From Setoptus koraiensis (taxonomy: Eukaryota > Arthropoda): a stretch of DNA of 64,000 bases. Under the pieces are notes generated by a model that had not been told where the DNA came from, did no database searches, and saw only the letters and a program-made list of their open reading frames with translations. A program made the position numbers and the translations under genes. Location of the stretch: NCBI GenBank assembly GCA_048013815.1, contig CM106586.1:3720001-3784000 (forward strand), in the 5' to 3' direction. Positions 28,831-41,912 of this stretch are shown here, in pieces. How positions within the stretch are numbered: the first letter of the stretch is position 1; each line of letters opens with the position of its first letter.

Positions 28831-31800
28831 ATGAGGGCTCAGACCATGTATGATCGGTTGAGCTCAATAACTCAACGGATCCCTGGTATGAAAATAAATC
28901 AAGGGGGCATAGGAGGGGTTTTTATAAGCACGGACATGTTTTATATCGAGATACTCATGGATGCTTCCCGTGTCAAAGTAGTTGAAGTTAAAGTTGCCCA
29001 CAACTCAGAACCTAGTCCCTGCCCCGTATTAACTCAAGTACTCTTCAACAATGATCTGGAAACATTTGCCCGCCATCTGGAAGGTTTCGCATCGATATAT
29101 CAGCTCAACACTGACAAGAAGCAAAAACACAGGGCTTATACTGCATTGACTTCATTAGAAACTGACCTATCCAAATTGTCCAACGTACAAAGGTAATAAA
29201 TCTGCCATACTCAGGATATGACGGGATAAATTCTGGATGATTGCTCTTCCATACATTCAATTACAAAAATCAATAACTCTAGGCTAGAATATATAATCCA
29301 GGGTATAATATATATCAATTATCTGCATCTCTCTTCTTCTCTTTCTTAAAACATCAAACGTAATCCAGTACAAGCATCAACAGTTGCTATAATATGCTGC
29401 ACAGATCGCCTGTTGGCGTTTTGGAGCCAAGGAAAGGAGGTCTCCCCGTAAAGATGACTTACTTTATTTCCCCGTATGACCTGGTTGACGTTTCTAGAAA
29501 AGAAATTGTCAACTTAACCATAAGCAGTAAGTTTCGAGAAGATTATTACAACCAATTAACAGTACTGAACAGTTAGTCTCCAAAGATTTAACATGTGTTT
29601 TTATCATTAGATATCATGGACAAAAATCTGGGCTTATCCGTCACTGTAGGAATTGAGGGATCCAACACTGCACACATATTGCAAACCACTACCCTAATGA
29701 GCATCCGCGAGAGCCGGGATGGGAAGAGTCTACCACTCTCAGCCCCCCATGTGGCTAATAATTCTGCCTCGCTACCTGCATATTTTGTTATGAAACTATC
29801 GAAACCGATGCCTATATCAATGAGTATCATTAGTGAGATAGACCAGCATATCAAGATTCAACAATTTTCTGCGAATATAACTCAGGAGCCACTTATAAAT
29901 CTCATCGCTAGGCAACAACTTGATTCCACTAATACTACCACTGATGAGGGACTAGACTTTAGGAAATCAGTCTTCTGCGCTAAATTCTTAGATCAGCATC
30001 ATATATACCACGTTTCCGGGCCACATGTAGAAAAGTTCACTGGTGCCATGGTGACCAAGATTCCGTTTACTCATCCTACAAATATACCTAGTATTTTGAA
30101 ACTTTTGCGGCAACAAGCATTGTTTAATTTTATTATAGGTAGCTGTATACGTGAGTGTAGGCCTCTCGATTTACCCTTGCCATCAGACGAAAACCATAAA
30201 GATGTGCAGATACTTGACATCAATCCGATAAGTCTTACATCGATTTGCATCACATTTGAACACCCGTCAAAGGAGTCACTCGCAACACTGGAAATCGATC
30301 TTGGAGATATAAATAGGGATGATATCAGATGTCAACTTCATGCATTAAACATGGGCACTGTATGCAGTGATGAATTTGCTTCAAAAATTTTGCAAAAGTG
30401 TTGGTCTATACCCATCACGATGAAATCTGTCATCAAGAAATGTCTCGAAAAAACTGAGCATCTACAGCAAGAGATGGAGAGAAAGAAAGAAAGAGAGGAG
30501 CTCCAACTTTATATTTTAAAAGACAGTTCTCAGCAGGCTTATCAGAATCCTTTGACACAGTCTGGTCGAGATGCTAATAACCCTTATCTTTTTGATAGCG
30601 TCCACGGAGAAATATTAACAGACAATCTATTATTTCCACCAAGTAATGCGATAAACACCCAGAATTCTGTTCCAACTGGCAACTCTAGTGCATCGTTTCT
30701 AGCTAGCCTGACTGATAATCTACACAGATCTAATTCATCCAAATCTGATGTCTCCAATTTGAGCCAATCTCAGTACCTCAAAAGATTTGTGTGTCAACCC
30801 AGAGCTAAAACAGATATTCAACCTTCTATAAACAACCTGCGACTATCAGGTTTGCCTAACAAGGCAAGTTCTCAATCACAGACAAACATCAAACTTGAGG
30901 GTAGCGTACCGATCAAGAAAACCTCAGTATCAAAACAATCAAATACAATGCTTATGTCTATGTTGAGTGATATACCTGCCGCTAATACACAAAGTAACCA
31001 ATTTATTCAGTGCAACCGTCCAACTAGCCAGAATAGTTGTAATCAAAGAAATTTGAATATTCATCGCCCGTTGCAAGGTCATTCTGTAACCAATAAGCAG
31101 AGTCCAGGCCAATTTTCATCCACAGGACACCTAAATCAAAAGCAGACCAGTGATGTCGATTCCGGTGTTGTCGAAAAACAAAAGAAAACCAGAAAGAGAA
31201 AAAGTGGTCTAGATGCAGAGGGTGTAAATCAAGCATTCGGTCCTCGGAGCCCAAAGGGTCGTAAAGGATCGGATGAACTACAAAGCAATGCGATTTCTAT
31301 AGAAAACAGTCAAGGAGGGATTTCTAAATCTAACCTGCCCAACATTATATTGCCTGGTCGGGTCGATATCAAACTAAAAAATGATCAATCTCGCCAAAAC
31401 AACCCAACTATATCATATATCTCGACTCAACAAAATAATCCATCAAAATTTTCTGCAACGCAGGAATCCCCTGGATCCAGTACAATTATCCAACGCCGTG
31501 ACAACTTTGAGAATGACAACATCAAAAAAGAAAAGAAGCGCAAACGTGCTGAAAGTACCGAAAATACAAAATTAGGTAAGTGACCATGATTGAATGCAGA
31601 AATTAATCCACTAAAATCTTTTTATATATGCTGATGGAAGATTTTTTTTCTTCATATCTGTTCCTAATGAATACCATTACAGCATCGAGCAATGCCCCTT
31701 CATCATCATCAGTAGGGTGCCAATCTTCGGGTAGCAACAATAAAGTGAATGCTTCAGGAGGTCAAGCACAAGTGAAATCTGGCGTACAAACTAATACCGG

Positions 31801-34567
31801 AAACGTAGTTAAGCCACGCAAGAGTTCCATCAATGCAGTAGTCGATAGGCTGGTCGGAGCTGTTATTCAAGGACCATCTACCTCGAGTGAGGGTCAAGTA
31901 GTCGGAACATCCCCGTCATCATCGAGTAGCTCAGGAGATTCGTCAAAACCTAATACAGATCATTTGATCACAGGGCAAAATCGTGTAGATTCCTCTACGA
32001 AAGTTGGGCCCTCATCAACAAGTTCTGCGAAAGCTTCCAAATATTCGAGAGCGCCTCCAGATCAGTTTGCCATAAAGCAAGGTAGTTCGGGTCTAAAACT
32101 CACTGTGACCAAAACCAAACCAGCTACACCGCCCTCATCTTCTGTACCTGAAAATGTCAGTAAGATGCTGAATCTTGGAACAACGTCTAGTATCAAATAT
32201 ACTATACCGAAGCTATCAAAAACTCAACAGGCGGCACAATCTTCAATTTCCAATCAGGCTACATCCTCAGACCAAGGTTCATCTCAAACGAATTCCTCCG
32301 ATAGTAACTCTACCACTGTTGCGAGCATTCTCGCATCAACTTCCACCTCTTTGCCAAGTTCTACAACAGTAGGTGGGCCTACCAGAAAGAATCCTGCTAT
32401 GTCTTTCAGAGCCACTGGTCCCGGAAGTATGGTGAGAAATCCAGTCAGCAGCTCCACTCACCCAACCAATAAATCTTTACTGAGTTCTCAGACTACAGTC
32501 AACACATTGCTGAATAGACCTAGTTCGTCTGTGCAACCAGACAGTATAAATCTACAAAGGATCTCTAGTAGTAGCAATGTTAGTCATCCACAACAAATGT
32601 TAGCGCAGCAAGGAAACCGCCAGAATCCTAGATTCAATGTTCCAACTCCATTGGGTCAAAATAGGTTTGTGACAACAATAATTACGCCAAATGCTGCCCC
32701 CCAGTTTCCTACAAATTCTTCCAATGTGATGGCTTGTCAACCTGAAATCACGACATATACACCCGTTCAATCAAATATAAACGTTCGTCCGCCAAACAAA
32801 TTTATGTCGACTTCTACAACTGACTCAAATAACATAACATCTTCGCGATCTCACATAAGCAATCATCAATCAAACTTATCTAGCACCTCATCTGTGGTCA
32901 ATTTTACGCCTCGTGCTGCTAGTGACTCTACTCAAGCCTCAGCTATATCAAGACCATCTACTGGAGTTAGTGGACCAGTGCAGTTCTACATTCGCCAATC
33001 ATCATTCGAAGAAACCACACCAACATCCCAAACATTACCTCCGACAGATCATATCAATGCACCAAGAATGGTAGTGTCCACTATTTCTCATTCAACTACA
33101 AGAGATGAGTTAGACTCTGCCATGAAATCAAACATTTCAACATTATCTATGATGCCAAATACTATAGGAAGGGTGCAAGAAGGCTTCAACAACGACATTG
33201 TCGATCAATCATCGCAGGATGACAAATCAACCGGCAATTTGAAGTCTATTAATGATAAGATGATCGAGTCTCCTGTGCGCCCAGCTAGTGGAGTCACGAG
33301 TAGTAGTGATGTACCTAAATCTGCAATAAGTAGTACCCCGTCTTCACCTGCGGATTCTCATCAACAAATAGAGGTTCTGCCTCCACCACCACTGATTCCT
33401 ATAGACTCGCTGGACGATGATCAGCCGCCCAGGGATTCTATTGCTAGTAGCGACAACGATGCAAGTGATCGGCTTAGTATAGTTGATATTAACGAAGCTG
33501 TTGCAGATAGTATTAGTAGTGCGGGAACACCTAGACCTTACTCAATCAGCGAGATGACATCGCCCGCTGGAGCTGAGCAAAGCATACAGCCTTCCATGGC
33601 TGGCGATCCTCCTAGCCATGTAAGTGGGTCTGAACAGGCCTGCCCAGTTAGAAATCATTATGATGGTGAAGTTGTTGAAGGTACATCAGAAATTGTAGAT
33701 CGCAGCAACCAACTCGACAAGCCGGAAGTCGAAACTTCCCGTGATATTGTCAGTTGTTTTCTAGATGAAGTACAAGACGAAAGGTCACAAGTGCCTGATA
33801 ATGCTTATCCTGTGCAGCATCAAGCTGTGAATTCTGGCCAGGAAGACTCAGAATATTCTAGTGTTACTAATCAAGAGCAAAATGAATTTTCGGAAAAAAC
33901 TCGAGTGACTGTTACTAATCCAGAGAGTTCTGTGTCGAAAACCGCCACACCTTCGAGTCCGAGCGAGCCTTCCAGAACAAGTGATATCCAAACCCAGAAT
34001 AAAACACTCAACGCATTGCGTGGAATAAGCTCCTATAACGCTGACAGCGAAGGAACAAGTAGTTCTACTGAGGGTACCCCCACAAACAAATCGCCCGATC
34101 AAGAGCTGGATAATGACTTTTGCAAAGTGCCAAACATCATCAACACTGATGTTTCAGCTTCTGCGATGCAAGTTGACTCGTTTTCTGCCACACCATCTAC
34201 AACAGAGTCTTACAACAGAGGAACAGATCAATTCGATAATTTTAGTGCTGACAGGTTTCTTGACAATCAGCAAATGCCTCTTCCAAATCAATATGGACAC
34301 TCCTCGGAGGCGCAATCAGCATCTCGCGAACCCAATATTCTTTCAGATCCACCTGTAGCAAATACAATCAAGGATATAGCCCATGAGAATCTAACTTTGT
34401 CATCGACTGTTTCAACTCAATCAAATAATGGACCGATGGATGAAATATCTCAAACAGCTAATGAGACTTCGAATCAAGGAATAATATCAAACTCGGACTC
34501 TAATGCGATATCTACAAATGAATCAAACGCTGATATTATCAGCGAGCAATCACCTAGTTCGGTTTAA
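28831..34567 (+). CDS. MED1: Mediator complex subunit 1
   Basis: Mediator middle-module subunit linking activators, in vertebrates nuclear receptors, to RNA polymerase II. Exons 28831-29192, 29369-29526, 29611-31575 and 31683-34567 give about 1789 residues. For exon 2 the acceptor at 29368 fits the human spacing better; 29383 would remove five codons. The N-terminal Med1 domain is clear (ISTDMFYIEILMDA, VKVAHNSEP, FARHLEGF, SLETDLSKL; later VTVGIEGS, LPAYFVMKLSKPMPIS, NFIIGSCIRE, CWSIPITMKSVI). The long C-terminal part is Ser/Thr/Asn/Gln rich and disordered. It keeps SINAVVDRLVGAVIQGP, matching SLTAVIDKLKHGVVTSGP of human MED1. The receptor-binding LXXLL boxes look degenerate. A poly(A) signal lies 27 bp after the stop. 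Confidence 0.93.
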
Positions 34568-34594
34568 TTAAATATAAACAAAACAAGATCGATC

Positions 34595-34600
34595 AATAAA
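34595..34600 (+). terminator. Poly(A) signal of MED1
   Basis: AATAAA 27 bp after the MED1 stop codon. Confidence 0.6.
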
Positions 34601-34868
34601 TCTTGAGTTTTGATAGTTGTTGAGTTTGGTAGTTGTTGAGTTCTTGATTTCAGCCTAAACGCTAACTTGTGTGTCATAGCTTGATGTTGGGCAGTGTTGA
34701 TTTCACAGTTGTTTTTAATATCCTTAATGACTTGGTTTCAAAAACTCCTAGAATCTATTCCAATATTTTACACTAATCACAAACTAAACTGATGCAATCA
34801 AGTGTTTGAGTTAGAGTGCACTATTTAGTTTAAATTTCAGAAGATAGCTAAGTTGAACCTGGTTTAAT

Positions 34869-37850
34869 TTAGTATCCACCTGACAAAGCCTTCTTTGAGC
34901 TTCCGCGGCTTCTCGAACCGTATCCGCTTGATGATGATCCTCCGTAACCAGCTGATCCTGAAGCTGATCCGTAACCGCTTGAGGAAGAACCTCCGTAACC
35001 ACCCATCGATGATCCACGGCTAGATCCACCGTATCCTCCTTGGCTTCCAGATGAGGCACCTCCGTAACCTCCTGATGATGAACCTCCGTAACCGCCTTGG
35101 CTAGGGGCAGCGGCTCCGTAACCACCCATCGATGATGAACCTCCGTAACCGCCTTGGCTTGGGGCTGGGGCGGCAGCACCGTAACCTCCAGATGACGAAC
35201 CTCCGTAACCGCCTTGGCTTGGGGCTGGGGCGGCAGCACCGTAACCTCCAGATGACGAACCTCCGTAACCGCCTTGGCTAGGGGCAGCAGCTCCGTAACC
35301 TCCTTGGCTTCCGGATGAGGCACCTCCGTAACCTCCTGATGATGAACCTCCGTATCCTCCAGCGCTCATTTGGGTTTGAGCGGCAGCACCGTAACCTCCT
35401 GATGATGAACCTCCGTAACCGCCTTGGCTAGGGGCAGCAGCTCCGTAACCTCCTTGGCTTCCGGATGAAGCTCCTCCGTAACCGCCTGATGACGAACCTC
35501 CGTAACCGCCTTGGCTTGGGGCAGCAGCTCCGTAACCACCTTGGCTTCCGGATGAAGCTCCTCCGTAACCGCCTGATGACGAACCTCCGTAACCGCCTTG
35601 GCTTGGGGCTGGGGCGGCAGCACCGTAACCTCCTGATGATGAACCTCCGTATCCTCCTTGGCTAGGGGCAGGGGCGGCAGCACCGTAACCTCCTGATGAT
35701 GAACCTCCGTATCCTCCTTGGCTTGGGGCTGGGGCGGCAGCACCGTAACCTCCAGATGACGAACCTCCGTAACCGCCTTGGCTAGGGGCAGCAGCTCCGT
35801 AACCACCTTGGCTTCCTGATGAAGCTCCTCCGTAACCTCCAGCTGAGGCACCATATCCGCTTTGACTAGATCCTGCTGATGAACCGCCGTATTGTGATTC
35901 TTCCTCAGATTTTTGGATTATCTATATTGTTAACGATTCGGTTTTAAATATTGAATGAAAAATATATTATGACCAAATTAGAAACATTGATTCCAAACTC
36001 TCTAAATCATTAGATTTCTTACGGTTAATAAATTACTTACGATGACTGGGATGACTGGAGAGTCGTCTTTTCCGTGTCCTGAAGCAGCTCCGCCGTAGCC
36101 TCCTTGGCTTGGGGCAGCAGCACCGTAACCGGAGCTAGAGCCAGAGCTTGAACCGTAACCAGAGCTAGAACCAGAGCTTGAACCGTAACCTTGGCTTGGG
36201 GCAGCAGCACCGTATCCAGACTCCTCTGCGGCACCTCCGTAACTTTGTTCGGCAGGAGCAGCGCCTCCGTAACCTCCTTGGCTTGGGGCAGCAGCACCGT
36301 AACCAGAGCTAGAACCAGAGCTTGAACCGTAACCTTGGCTTGGGGCAGCAGCACCGTATCCAGAGCTAGAGCCAGAGCTTGAACCGTAACCTTGGCTTGG
36401 GGCAGCAGCACCGTAACCAGAGCTAGAACCAGAGCTTGAACCGTAACCTCCTGATGAGGCACCAGAGCTTGATCCGTAACCACCTGATGAGGCTTTAGCG
36501 GTCTTGACTGGGATGACTGGCAAGTACAAGACTTTGTAGCTTGCACGACGGGCCTATCACAAGCAAAGTAGTAGATGGGTGATTTGTAAATATAATTAAT
36601 TATTATTTTGTCTTTCTATTATTGAGCGTCGATAGCAGCCTTTAAGTTTTTGAACTCACATCTGAAGCTCCGTTTCCGTAACCTCCTTGGCTACCGGATG
36701 AGGCACCTCCGTAACCTCCTTGGCTTGGGGCAGCAGCTCCGTAACCACCTTGGCTTCCGGATGAAGCACCTCCGTAACCTCCTTGGCTACCTCCGTATCC
36801 TCCAGCGCTCATTTGGGTTTGAGCGGCACCACCATATCCTCCTTGGCTACCGCCATATCCTCCTTGGCTACCTCCATATCCTCCAGCGCTCATTTGGGTT
36901 TGAGCGGCACCACCATAACCTCCTTGGCTACCTCCATAGCCACGGGCAATGGTGCTTGGGATATATACGGCAATGCATAAGCACAAGACTGCAGCCTGTT
37001 GATATCAATGAAAATGGTTGTGTGTTAGTAGTTGTAAAGGAATGTAATGAGTGTAGTTAGTTTAACTGAAAATATCTCTCTGATCATCAAGATGGTTTGG
37101 ATTTTGAATTTATGAGTGTAGATAGATGGTGAAGTACAGCATATATGGATTATTTTGAAGCGACTAAGCCGCGGACTAAACTTTTTATAAACTTGTGTAT
37201 GGTCTGATCTATGGTCTATCTACATCTATCGCTACATGTAACTGATTGTGTCTTGGTGACTGTGCTCAACTACCTATCGCTGCGCCTATCTGACAGTCGC
37301 TAGAGTGCCGCTGTTGCTTTTGCACTATATCAACTTAAAGTTGAAGGTTAACAATCTGTGACAGCTCTCTTTCTCTGGTTGCATTGATAGAGGCTCTAAA
37401 ATAGTAAATGGTTGTTGGTTTAGTTTGTCGGATATCTTGTAACAATGCTACATAGTGATGTTATTGTGATGGTTGTTTTTGTGTCTTGGTCGCTGGTGTG
37501 TTATGAATCATTGAAGCTATGTGTTTGTTTGGCATTTGTTCGCATTCTACAAATTATATAGTTTCGTTAGCTGGATAAACTGTATTTAGCTGAATGTATG
37601 AGTGTGTTCGTGTGTGTTTATTTTGTTTGCGCTGACTTGAGAGTGTTGCTGACGATGAATTGTTGAGATTTGAGTGAGAGTTAGAGCACTATGCCGACAA
37701 TTAGATGGCCTCATGAGCAAGATGCAGCGTGTGATTGCGCCAAAATTTGCTGATGCTGGCCAACTGTGAGCAATCTATCGGATAGAGAGGTACAGACATG
37801 GATAGAGATAGATGGAGCGAGAGAGTGTGTGTTAAACTTACAAATTTCAT
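34869..37850 (-). CDS. Secreted Gly/Tyr/Ser/Ala repeat structural protein
   Basis: Four exons on the minus strand: 37842-37850, 36660-36995, 36041-36553 and 34869-35921, all joined in phase 0 (636 residues). Exon 1 encodes only MKF; exon 2 continues AAVLCLCIAVYIPSTIA, completing a signal peptide. The mature chain is built from GGYGG, GYGAAAPSQ, SSSGSSSGYG and GGYGAAAPAPSQ units. Exon 3 starts with a non-repeat piece containing YLPVIPVKT and ends PVIPVI, a motif seen in some cuticle-associated proteins. Cysteines are absent from the repeats. Cuticle, silk, adhesive or eggshell are all possible; sequence alone does not decide. Each repeat exon has its own module type, suggesting exon-wise expansion. 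Confidence 0.85.
34880..36960 (-). repeat. Coding minisatellite of Gly-Tyr modules
   Basis: Imperfect tandem units of roughly 54-63 bp encode GYG/AAAPSQ modules in three exons, interrupted by two short introns. Near-identical neighbouring units (for example around 35150-35215 and 35210-35275) indicate recent unequal exchange. Confidence 0.9.
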
Positions 37851-37880
37851 CTTGTTGGTTGTTAGTAACTTTGAGTGATG

Positions 37881-37889
37881 TTTATAAAA
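37881..37889 (-). promoter_or_regulatory. TATA-like element of the Gly/Tyr-rich gene
   Basis: Reverse-strand TTTTATAAA about 30 bp upstream of the start codon region. A second, more canonical reverse-strand TATAAATA lies near 38033-38040, so the true promoter is undecided. Confidence 0.4.
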
Positions 37890-38372
37890 ACAATAATTTG
37901 AGATATTGGCAAGGTTGAATTGGTGGCACTTTTAGCGACGTAACAATATTACTTCTCTGATACTTGAAATGCCTTGTTGCTTGTAACAAGACAATTTTCG
38001 TTTTGCTGATGTCTAGAGAGAATGGCGCCACTATTTATATTAGTTGTATTTATCGAATTAAAGCCGAGTTATGGCTGGCCTGGCGCTGGCCAGCGTAGTA
38101 TCGCCAGCGAAGAGTGTACGCAAGCCAACGGTAGGGGTAGCAGTTAAGGTGTTGATGTAGTTGGCTGTTGTTTCCAAAGTGCTCCGCTTTCGGCTTTAGG
38201 CTGCCTACACCAGCCTGTACATCGGGCCGCTATTGGCCAGATGAACTGGCCAGAAGGCGGCGCGAAAATTGTTCCACGGTTATATATATAAATATATATA
38301 TATATACATATGCTTTATCTCGCAAGCTAAACTCGCCAAGCCAAACTGGACTCGCGGATCCATTTGCAACAC

Positions 38373-38435
38373 AAGCGGATTCGTTGGCAAGGCAAGCGGA
38401 TTCGTTGGTAATACTGGCGGGTTCGTTCGCAATGG
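38373..38435. repeat. Three 21-bp tandem repeats
   Basis: Degenerate 21-bp unit (AAGCGGATTCGTTGGCAAGGC type), three copies at 38373, 38394 and 38415. Confidence 0.85.
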
Positions 38436-38504
38436 TGGCCCCCTTTTTGTTTCGCTCACTTTCGCTCTCTGTGTGTCCCTAATGTCGTGCTGTTTATTAC
38501 GAGA

Positions 38505-38528
38505 CTGTGTGTGTGTGTGTGTGTGTGC
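38505..38528. repeat. (GT)n microsatellite
   Basis: Uninterrupted GT dinucleotides. Confidence 0.95.
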
Positions 38529-38727
38529 GTTTCCCCCAGAGCGACGGCATGACCACCGTGCTCATCGTGTTGTTGTCATGCACACACATTACGCACACTA
38601 CACTTGTGAGCGTACAGTCGCTTTAGTGCAGTGTGCGCTCAACCTGTTGGGCAGCAGCCGGCACAACGAGGGACACCACTGGCCACGGGTGGATAGTGGC
38701 TACAGTTCGACGGGCTCAGCGAACTTG

Positions 38728-38729
<2 letters not shown>

Positions 38730-38761
<32 letters not shown>
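38730..38761. repeat. (CA)n microsatellite
   Basis: About 15 CA dinucleotides. Confidence 0.95.
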
Positions 38762-38763
<2 letters not shown>

Positions 38764-39516
38764 GCCAGCGAACGAAAGGCGCCAAATGATGAAACTTGAC
38801 TCTGTGCGCTTGCGCCCGCTTACACAGATGCAATTATACTGGCTGGCTTGTTATTCTATATAAATTTTGCCCCCCCTGTCGCACATTCCATGGCGATTCA
38901 TTTGGTGGCGAGGGAAAGTGCATCTGAGCTGAAAGTGAATTAGACGACAGCGCACAAATTCGTCGTCTTGTACTTCAACTGTAATTCACTTGTGTGTGCG
39001 TCTACATTACATTGACCATAATACCTGGCAGCGGTATCACCTCTTGCTAGCCCCCTCCAGCCTGGCACCCCCTCCCGTCCCCCTCCAACGGCCCCGTGTG
39101 TTCTACTAGTTCTACACAGTGTGCAGCGAACAACAAGCACGCGATTGCTGCTGGCCGGTCTCAACTCACTCCTGTGAATCACTCACAATGTGAGTGAGTC
39201 TTCGCCTCGGTCTAGCCAACTCACAACTCATCGTCGTCACCCTGGTTGCCACACGACCCCCGCCATTTTGTCCGCCAATGAATGTCTAGTTGTTATTGCA
39301 TCACTAACTAAGGCGAGCCGCCCCCCTGCCCCCCCCCCTCCATCACACACGGCCCCCGTTTCACCCCTCAACTGGACCAGCACACTTCGGCTGTTCCAAC
39401 GATCACTGACAAGATATATATATCAGCCTATTTGGTGCAGCTTAAGCAGAGCGAATATTCACATGGTCTTGTATAATCCGGCGACTTAACTTTCATTATC
39501 GCTCTCTATCTGATAT

Positions 39517-39612
39517 CTATATATATTTGTATGAATATATATTTGTATGAATATATATTTGTATGAATATATATTTGTATGAATATATATATATATATAT
39601 ATATCAATATAT
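39517..39612. repeat. 16-bp minisatellite plus (TA)n
   Basis: Unit GAATATATATTTGTAT repeated at 39533, 39549 and 39565 with a partial copy before, then running into a TA tract. Confidence 0.93.
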
Positions 39613-40163
39613 ATGCTCATATGTCGCGACTATACACGACAGCTTTCATATAATCATATAAGGCTCACACAATAACGCAAGCGGGCGACTGTCATTGCCT
39701 AATCTATTGGATTGGCATGGATTCTCAGAGATTTATAATTTATGTTGCTGTTGTTGCGACTTGTACAACAACCTAAACAACAACAGCCAGTGAGATAAAG
39801 GATAAGACATTTCGAGCAAGGTATCGAGATCGAGAGTAACATTAATGCCATCACTTTATAATGTCTACTTGTGTCCAGCAGGCAACGACAGCTAGAGAAG
39901 AAGAAGAAGAAGGAGAAGGAGAGGGAGAAAAAACAGTATATACCAACGGCAACAATATTAAAAAAGAACAAAAATAATAATAATAATCACTTTCATTCGG
40001 CTTACATGAGCAACTAAACGAAAAGTGCCTGGATTAAATGCAAACGACACAACCGCTCCCATTGGCTCTACTGGTTGTGTAACTCGCTGGCTTTTTTAAT
40101 TAATGAGGATCGCGCAGGTGAATTTTCTTTTCTCGACCAGTTAGTGTTGGAATTAGTGTTAGA

Positions 40164-40223
40164 GAGCAAGTGTGAGAGCAAGTGTGAGAGTTAATGTGAG
40201 AGTCAATGTAAGAGTCAATGTAA
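40164..40223. repeat. Five 12-bp tandem repeats
   Basis: Unit GAGYNARTGTRA repeated five times without spacing, with the last two copies identical. Confidence 0.92.
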
Positions 40224-41867
40224 GAGAACCAGAGCAAAACACACACACACACACACAATGCTAATGAATTTGTCCCTCGCCTCTTCTCGCCACCAATCTG
40301 GTCTGTTAATTGGTTGCAACCATCTAAATTGACGTAATTCTTACTTCTCTTAGGTCCATGTAGGTGTAATCACCTCGGTTGACAACCTAATACAGTGCCC
40401 AGAGAATGCACACACAAAAAACAAACAACCCAACGGTTTTACAATGGCTTCATGTGCGCCTCTCCAAGGTGACACCATCTCGGCTGCAAGCTGATACCCG
40501 GTCCACCTTTCGTCGGCACAACAACAGGTTGTAAAACGGACAAAGGATAACGAGTGCGTTTTTAGATCAATTTATTATGCAAAACAACGACGAAATAATA
40601 GACGCTTTTAGCCTTTAACTGTGCATGTACGTTCTCTTATTTTAATAGATGTATGTTTGTTTTAAGCTCGGCGAGCCAAATAGCCAGCCCAAAGTTGTTG
40701 TTGTTGCTGTTGTTTTGACTGTCGCAAATAATAATTCCATTAAGAGCGCGGGGCGAAACATGGCGAAATTTTCCTTTGATTTCGCTTGGCTTGAATGCAA
40801 AAATCATCGTTATCACCTTGGTATATCACCCATCGACCGCAATACATAGCGAGAGAAGAGGATCAGAGGAAAGAAGATCAAGAAGATGATTAGAGAGGCA
40901 AACTCTGTGAAATCAGTTTAGATAAAAAGCTCTCTCTCTCGCTCTCGTGAGCGTGAGCAAAGAGCGAGCGTGTGACCTAGAGATTGTGCAAATGAATTGA
41001 TCAGGATTCTTCGTTTCGTTTCGATTTCGTTTTATGATTATTATCGCTAGCACTACTGTTGCTGAGTAGCCAGTGTGTGTTGTTGTCGTTGCTGTTTCTG
41101 ATATAACAACTTTCCTTTATTATTATTATTATTTCCCTTGTTACTTGAACTTTGTTTTATTTTTTACAACACACAAACACACTCTGGTGTCTGCCATACC
41201 TAATTAATGGATTAAATGAATTGATTCAATTTATTTCATGACAGATCCATTAAACAATATTCCTCTTGAACTTTGGCAACACTCACGCTCTGTACAGATA
41301 CACTGGCTGTCTGGCTGGACACAATGTCAGACGATCTATCGGCAGTAAGGCCAGCCCGTTATCGGCCATTCTTCGACGCATACCTAATGGATACACATAC
41401 CTACTAGATGCACATACATGTGTATCTAGTACACATTATACACAATTAGGGGCGCCTTTTGACGAGGCAATTAGGCGCATTGTGATATCGCCGTTGTGTG
41501 TCCGAGCCGAAAGCCGAGAATTGTTTGTTCCGCTTGTTTGGCCCGGCGTCGTCGTCACCGAACAGGCCCATCAATCTTCATTAGAGCAGTTTGGTCCCCC
41601 TCTCGGTCTCTCTATCTCGCCAGGTTCGCAACGTCAGCTAGGCGGCACAGCGAGAGAGCACCGAAAGAAACAAAAAGGAAGTCGCGTTCGGCACCGTTAG
41701 TGGCGATTGTGCAATGGCTGCAGTGTAGATGATGCCGACTTTTTCTCAACATTCTCTTGATAGCTCACATCGGAAACGGGCCAGCAAAACGGAGTCGGCG
41801 GCGCAATTACGGCCAGCTAGCCGTCTAATTGACCGCACACACACACTCGCTTTTGGTCATTATTGTA

Positions 41868-41872
<5 letters not shown>

Positions 41873-41909
<37 letters not shown>
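41873..41909. repeat. (TC)n microsatellite
   Basis: About 18 TC dinucleotides. Confidence 0.95.

Positions 41910-41912
<3 letters not shown>

Noticed and set aside
34811..36546. Alternative-frame proteins rich in Val/Thr/Glu/His
   Set aside because: Shadow frames of the Gly/Tyr repeat; the phase-0 spliced frame with signal peptide is clearly the real one.
34880..36960. Regular repeats that could be mistaken for a CRISPR array
   Set aside because: Units encode an in-frame protein repeat, have no unique spacers, and the DNA is eukaryotic.
38269..38799. 176-codon frame with SGFVG heptad repeats
   Set aside because: The heptads come from the 21-bp minisatellite and the rest from GT/CA microsatellites.
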